The translations under genes were made by a program, and so were the position numbers. Below, piece after piece: positions 60,309-64,000 of a stretch of 64,000 nucleotides of DNA (position 1 is its first letter; every line of letters begins with the position of its first letter). The DNA is taken from positions 1 through 64,000 of the forward strand of contig JASMDC010000015.1 of the NCBI GenBank assembly GCA_030753015.1, given 5' to 3'. The notes under the pieces were generated by a model. The model saw only the letters and a program-made list of their open reading frames with translations, made no database searches and was not told the DNA's origin. This DNA is from Candidatus Undinarchaeales archaeon. GTDB taxonomy: Archaea > SpSt-1190 > JASMDC01.

Positions 60309-60336
60309 ACGGACCATCGACTCTGGACGGATGATC

Positions 60337-61068
60337 ATGAAAGCCATCCTGCACACAAGATACGGACCTGCCGACGAGCTTGAGCTCACAGAGGTCCCCA
60401 GACCGGTCCCCGGGGACAACGAGGTCTCGATCAAGGTGCATGCGACGGCAGTGACGACGGGCGACTGCAACGTCCGGAACCTCACGTTCGCGCCCAGAGA
60501 TTTCAAGATCCCTGTGCGGTTGTTCCTGGGGATAAGAACACCTCGGATCAAGATACTTGGGAACGAGGTGGCCGGAGTGATCGAGGCCGTCGGCAAGGAC
60601 GTCACGCGGTTCGCGGTCGGTGACAAGGTCTTCGGGACCCCCGGCGCTGCCATGGGCGCCCATGCCGAGTACCTGTGCATGCCCGAGGACGGAGTGCTGG
60701 CGATAAGACCTGACCCGATGAGCTGGGAGGAGGCCGAGGTAGTCATCGCCGAGCACGACGGTGCGCCCGTCGGGTTCGCCCTCTTCTTCCATAACTACTC
60801 GACGTTCCTGGGACGGCACGGCATCTACATCGAGGACCTGTACGTCCGGCCCGAGCATCGAGGGAAGGGGTGCGGGAAACAGCTGCTCGCCCATCTTGCC
60901 GACCTTGCCGTCGAGCGGGGGTGCGGGCGATTGGAGTGGTGGGTCCTCGACGTCAACCGGCCTGCCATCGACTTCTACGGGTCTCTGGGAGCGCAGGCGA
61001 TGGACGAGTGGACCGTGTACAGGCTGACCGGAAAGGAGCTGGGGCGGCTGGCCGCAGGCGGGCGGTGA
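60337..61068 (+). CDS. chimeric gene: alcohol dehydrogenase N-terminus fused to GNAT C-terminus
   Basis: Residues 1-133 are the GroES-like N-terminal domain of an MDR alcohol dehydrogenase/quinone oxidoreductase (MKAILHTRYGPADEL, GNEVAGVIEAVGKDVTRFAVGDKVFG, ending MSWEEAE). The Rossmann NAD(P) domain that should follow is absent. Residues 134-243 are instead the C-terminal part of a GNAT acetyltransferase (IAEHDGAPVGFALFFHNYST, acetyl-CoA loop RPEHRGKGCGKQL, LDVNRPAIDFYGSLGA), lacking its first strands. The junction near 60736 is in frame. ATG 60337 was chosen; ATG 60331 is equally possible. Whether the product folds or works is unknown. Confidence 0.85.
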   Translation: MKAILHTRYGPADELELTEVPRPVPGDNEVSIKVHATAVTTGDCNVRNLTFAPRDFKIPVRLFLGIRTPRIKILGNEVAGVIEAVGKDVTRFAVGDKVFGTPGAAMGAHAEYLCMPEDGVLAIRPDPMSWEEAEVVIAEHDGAPVGFALFFHNYSTFLGRHGIYIEDLYVRPEHRGKGCGKQLLAHLADLAVERGCGRLEWWVLDVNRPAIDFYGSLGAQAMDEWTVYRLTGKELGRLAAGGR

Positions 61069-61075
61069 GCAGTCG

Positions 61076-61549
61076 CTACGAGAAGCTGCCGTACACCGTG
61101 ATCGGCGTCGTCACGTTCTCGAACCCGCGGTCCTCCAGCGCTGCCGCCAGGTCGTGGAACGCCACCTCGTCCATCTTCGAGCTCCGGAACTCGACCGACA
61201 CGTTCACCTTGTCAGAACTGAAGGTGCCGCCGCGCTCGTACCGGATGGTGCCATGAGCGACCGTGTGGATGTAATGGTCGTCCGGGGGATCGGCCGGCTC
61301 GAACTTGAAGTTCATGTAGATGGGATCGCGCTCGTCGTGGCCGACCTCCAGGTCGAGGCCCAGGTCCTTGTTGGCCAGCTCGAGAGCGAACTCGGCGTCA
61401 CGGTAGCCCTTGTTGATCTCCTGCTCGTCCATGCCCTTGCCGAACAGGCCAAGGAACTTGCCTGCGTCCATGGTGAAGTCGGCGTACCCGTCGCCGTGGA
61501 TCATGTTGACGGCCTCGCCGCCGTACTCGGTGAGCGCGCAGTATCCCAT
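61076..61549 (-). CDS. hypothetical protein, 157 aa
   Basis: Not recognised. Soluble alpha/beta protein with a helical first half (MDEQEINKGYRDAEFALELA) and beta strands later (DPIYMNFKFEPA, KVNVSVEFRSSKMDE). It converges on the chimeric gene. TTAAATACC on the minus strand near 61587-61595 is the likely promoter, about 40 bases before ATG 61549. Confidence 0.55.
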   Translation of the reverse strand: MGYCALTEYGGEAVNMIHGDGYADFTMDAGKFLGLFGKGMDEQEINKGYRDAEFALELANKDLGLDLEVGHDERDPIYMNFKFEPADPPDDHYIHTVAHGTIRYERGGTFSSDKVNVSVEFRSSKMDEVAFHDLAAALEDRGFENVTTPITVYGSFS

Positions 61550-61618
61550 AAGATTACCGTCCTTACTGACCGCGCGCTGGATCCCGGTATTTAAGGTTTG
61601 CCCGGGGGTGACGGACGC

Positions 61619-62353
61619 TCACGCCAGCTCGTAGATGTGCGTGACGGGGTCCGAGTAGACAAGCCAGAACCCATCGATACGCGCCCCGACGAAGGCATCC
61701 CCCAGGACCGTCCCCTTGACGGGCCCCGGTTCACGGCCTGCTGCGATGAAGATGGCGTCGGCCTTGGCAGCGTCCTCGGCATGGACGTACAGGTACCCTG
61801 CGCCGTGGACCTTCATCACCGTTCGTGTATCGGCGGGATCGTAGGCGAGCAGTGCATCTGCCACGTCCCGGACGAGCGCGTGGGGCACGCAGTCGGGGCA
61901 GATGATGTCGTCTGCGGGCATCCCCAGGTACTTGGATACCGTCACCGGCAACAGCTCCCTCGAGGGTGCGTCGATCACCGGCTCGCGCTCGCCGTAGGCG
62001 CGGATGGCATGACCGTAGTCCCACCATGAAAGGACGTGCGCGTCCGGCGGCGTGTTCCTGTGCAGCCAGTCGAGGCCGGGCCGCATGGAGCGCGGGAGCG
62101 TCTGGTCGGGGATGATGGTGCGGTTGCCCCTGGTGTACCGCATAAGGGTGATCTCTCGCGCGGCCGTGCCGTGGCCGACCTCCTCGGTGACAAGCTCCAG
62201 GTCGTACCTGCCGCCGATACGCTCGACGTTCTCATCGATATTCCCGGGGCCGTCTGGATTCCCGTACCCCGTTCCGTCCAAGTAGTTGATGGAGATGATC
62301 GCACAAATGATCAGGATCCCGAGGCCCGTCAGCACGTACCGGGTGTCCGTCAT
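61619..62353 (-). CDS. stand-alone WWDYG-domain protein (oligosaccharyltransferase-like soluble domain)
   Basis: A 244-aa protein with one N-terminal membrane helix (YVLTGLGILIICAIISI) and an outside-facing domain. GLDWLHRNTPPDAHVLSWWD followed by YGHAIRAYGEREPVIDAPSR reproduces the signature region of AglB/STT3 oligosaccharyltransferases (WL--NTP-DA-VLSWWDYG). The 13-helix membrane domain with the catalytic residues is absent, so it cannot transfer glycans alone. It may be a relic, or bind acceptor sequons or assist a full AglB. It lies downstream of a promoter of its own near 62370-62385. Confidence 0.75.
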   Translation of the reverse strand: MTDTRYVLTGLGILIICAIISINYLDGTGYGNPDGPGNIDENVERIGGRYDLELVTEEVGHGTAAREITLMRYTRGNRTIIPDQTLPRSMRPGLDWLHRNTPPDAHVLSWWDYGHAIRAYGEREPVIDAPSRELLPVTVSKYLGMPADDIICPDCVPHALVRDVADALLAYDPADTRTVMKVHGAGYLYVHAEDAAKADAIFIAAGREPGPVKGTVLGDAFVGARIDGFWLVYSDPVTHIYELA

Positions 62354-62415
62354 CCTGCAATTGATTCAGGCGTGGATGCCATAAATACGTGCTGAGCGCA
62401 AAAAAGGCCTTAAAA

Positions 62416-63117
62416 TCAGGCCTTTTGGGGCTTACTTTCAACGTTCACGACGCTCCCGACGCCCACCTGGCGGAAGGTGCGGGGGAACAGCTCGGGGAAC
62501 CGGTCCGGCTCCCGAGTGCAGTGGCACGGGGCCACCAGAGAGAGGTTTTCCAGCTGCCCGGGGTCCTTTGCGTCATGCATCCCGCCCAGGATGCCCCTGA
62601 CCCGGCCGTGTAGGCTCGCTGCATCCAGCACCGGGGCAAAGCCGGGATGACAGCACCCGGTGACTGCCAGAACGCCGGTCCCGGCGTCGACGACCAGCGC
62701 CTGCTCTTTCAGTTCACCGCCCAGAGCCGGTGTCGTGCGCACGCCCGGCACCACCCTGCTGCCGTCCTCGGTCCCCGTCACCGAAACGTCGGCGCGGTTG
62801 GACAGCTCGATGCGCAGGTGTCGGGGGATGCCCTCGGGAACGTACAGCGGCACATCCCCCCTGGCCTCGAGGAAGCGTGCGAGACCCCCCAGATGGTCCC
62901 AGTGCGGGTGCGAGAGCACCACGGCATCGACCGACCGGATATCCACTCTCAGCTCTGCCATGTTGTGCAGGAGAAGTCCGCCGTCGAAGCCAGCGTCGAA
63001 CAGTACCTTTCCGCCGGGCACCTCTGCGAGGCAGGAAAAGCCCCAGCCGCAGCGCAGCGAGGTCGAAGCACCTGGCGCGAGCCGGTTGTCGTACAGCACC
63101 GTCAGGCGCGCGGTCAT
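62416..63117 (-). CDS. MBL-fold hydrolase of the COG1237 type
   Basis: A 233-aa metallo-beta-lactamase-fold protein. LTVLYDNRLAPG, then LFDAGFDGGLLLHNM and the metal motif VVLSHPHWDHLGGL match the COG1237 group. That group includes proteins annotated as dihydropterin-ribofuranosylaminobenzene phosphate synthases. AVTGCCHPG and GGMHDAKD carry later ligands. The precise reaction is not known. ATG 63117 lies 12 bases after the end of the AAA ATPase gene, so it probably shares its transcript. Confidence 0.8.
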   Translation of the reverse strand: MTARLTVLYDNRLAPGASTSLRCGWGFSCLAEVPGGKVLFDAGFDGGLLLHNMAELRVDIRSVDAVVLSHPHWDHLGGLARFLEARGDVPLYVPEGIPRHLRIELSNRADVSVTGTEDGSRVVPGVRTTPALGGELKEQALVVDAGTGVLAVTGCCHPGFAPVLDAASLHGRVRGILGGMHDAKDPGQLENLSLVAPCHCTREPDRFPELFPRTFRQVGVGSVVNVESKPQKA

Positions 63118-63129
63118 AGCAGCCGTCCC

Positions 63130-64000
63130 TCACCGCATGTAGAAGAGGTCTTCTGCTGGCTCCTCCTTGATCTGGGGAGCAGCGAGCGCCTTCTGTACGA
63201 GCTCGTAGAACTTCTTGACCTCCTTGGTAAGAGAGGGGTGCACCTTCTCGCGGGCCTTCTCGAACTCCGCCAGGGAGACCTGCTTGGCCTCCATGTCCTT
63301 GCGGAGGGCAAAGATGGCCGACTCGCGACAGATGGCCTCCAGGTCGCTGCCAACGCAGTTCTCGGTCTCCTTGGCCAGCTTCTTGAGGTTCACGTCCTTT
63401 GCCAGCGGCATGTTCTTGGTGTGCACCTTCAGGATCTCGAGACGCGCTGCCTCGTCGGGAGCGCCAACAAGGATGTGGCGGTCGAACCGGCCCGCGCGCA
63501 TGAGCCCGCGGTCGATGATGTCCGGTCGGTTCGTGGCGCCGATGATGACCACGTCCTGGAGGTCCTCCAGCCCGTCGATCTCGGTGAGCATCTGGTTGAC
63601 GACCCGTTCCTCGGCCTTGTGCGAGCCCTCTCCCCCGCGGGAGGACGCGATGGCGTCCAGCTCGTCGAAGAACACCACCGTGGGCGCTACCTGGCGAGCC
63701 TTGCGGAAGATCTCCCGGATGGCCTTCTCGGATTCGCCCAGCCACTTGGAGAGGACCTCGGGGCCCTTGACCGAGATGAAGTTGGCCTCGCTCTCGTTGG
63801 ACACGGCCTTTGCGAGCAGGGTCTTTCCGGTGCCCGGCGGTCCGTAGAGGAGGATGCCCGTGGGCGGTCTGATGCCCAATCGGTCGAACGCGGCCTTGTT
63901 CTTTAGCGGCCATTCCACGGCCTCGACCAGCTCCTGCTTGATGTCAGCGCAGCCGCCGATGTCGTCCCACGTGATGTTCGGTACCTCGACCAGCACCTCG
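63130..64000 (-). CDS. CDC48/VCP-type AAA+ ATPase (C-terminal part, cut by window end)
   Basis: The visible 290 codons cover the second (D2) AAA module and the C-terminus of an archaeal CDC48/p97 homologue, which unfolds proteins using [23 protein letters not shown] begins the module. Walker [16 protein letters not shown], Walker [16 protein letters not shown], sensor [10 protein letters not shown] and the arginine-finger [14 protein letters not shown] are intact. The frame continues past the window edge; full length is normally about 730 aa. The ending [17 protein letters not shown] resembles an archaeal CDC48 C-terminus that can bind the proteasome (HbYX-like YMR is uncertain). Confidence 0.9.
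   Translation of the reverse strand, partial: EVLVEVPNITWDDIGGCADIKQELVEAVEWPLKNKAAFDRLGIRPPTGILLYGPPGTGKTLLAKAVSNESEANFISVKGPEVLSKWLGESEKAIREIFRKARQVAPTVVFFDELDAIASSRGGEGSHKAEERVVNQMLTEIDGLEDLQDVVIIGATNRPDIIDRGLMRAGRFDRHILVGAPDEAARLEILKVHTKNMPLAKDVNLKKLAKETENCVGSDLEAICRESAIFALRKDMEAKQVSLAEFEKAREKVHPSLTKEVKKFYELVQKALAAPQIKEEPAEDLFYMR

Larger units (their letters stand above)
59843..60336. other. 494-base gap with repeat copies D and E
   Basis: Several overlapping open frames exist but none has a promoter, start and protein-like pattern together, so no gene is called. It holds repeat copies D and E and the TATA-like GTTAAAAGA at 60299-60307 for the chimeric gene. Confidence 0.5.

Noticed and set aside
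60765-60785. A sixth copy of the tRNA-like repeat (GGTGCGCCCGTCGGG)
   Set aside because: It lies inside the GNAT coding sequence, where it encodes the conserved GAPVG, and differs from the repeat core; similarity is coincidental.

Overview
The window looks like an archaeal chromosome of fairly high G+C content. Evidence seen directly: a tRNA-Phe gene carries a 40-base intron at the canonical 37/38 position. Many genes have a TATA-like box 22-35 bases before a start codon with little or no leader. One surface protein starts with a class III (pilin-like) signal peptide. The gene set fits archaea: a CDC48-type ATPase, a WWDYG oligosaccharyltransferase-type domain, AmrS, a DUF234 ATPase, a DUF1616-like protein and an ArnR1-like winged helix. 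I cannot name the lineage. A euryarchaeal or Thermoplasmatota-like heterotroph is a guess from the Rnf genes, PEP carboxykinase and surface proteins.

Layout. 1-4.7 kb: end of an Rnf operon (rnfA, rnfB), a lipoprotein beta-propeller, a DUF2293 protein and an orphan. 4.7-10 kb: a membrane metal-dependent hydrolase gene is split by an IS21-like element (5-bp target duplication, frame restored on removal); it lies between intact PEP carboxykinase and a diverged copy of the PEP carboxykinase tail. 11-14.3 kb: a TnpB (IS605/IS1341-type) element whose right-end hairpin has been invaded by an IS1182-like element (18-bp inverted repeats, TTTA duplication). 14.3-24.9 kb: MBL-fold protein, GT-C-like membrane protein, DUF3467, CpXC and DUF1616-like genes, a Calx-beta pilin-like adhesin, an SbnI/SerK-like ParB-fold protein and two radical SAM genes including amrS. 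25-36.8 kb: split tRNA-Phe, a membrane-anchored WD40 protein, dCTP deaminase, lipoproteins, a PLP enzyme, a CorC/HlyC protein, glucose-6-phosphate isomerase and an HD protein. 36.9-40.5 kb: an aconitase-type dehydratase (two subunits) plus an isocitrate/isopropylmalate dehydrogenase-family enzyme, then two small winged-helix-like genes. 41-46.4 kb: three large or orphan proteins, including a 715-aa TIM-barrel-like protein and a 714-aa coiled-coil protein.

46.5-52.9 kb is accessory DNA. A GNAT gene is split by an IS1634-like element (4-bp duplication, frame restored on removal). A methyltransferase fragment, ArsM, a hemerythrin and a gamma-glutamyltransferase follow. 53-61 kb holds a YfhO-like membrane protein, a DUF234 ATPase, a DUF438/hemerythrin/PAS sensor, and five same-strand copies of a short repeat resembling a tRNA 3' end. 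The same stretch has alcohol-dehydrogenase debris and an in-frame chimera of an alcohol dehydrogenase N-terminus with a GNAT C-terminus. 61-64 kb ends with an orphan, a stand-alone WWDYG-domain protein, an MBL-fold protein and the C-terminal part of a CDC48-type AAA ATPase.

Themes. Central carbon metabolism (PEP carboxykinase, glucose-6-phosphate isomerase, aconitase/IDH-type enzymes) sits beside surface and secreted proteins. Mobile elements have left readable scars: target duplications, reconstructable genes, displaced gene tails and fusions. I found no CRISPR array, rRNA gene or convincing defence system.
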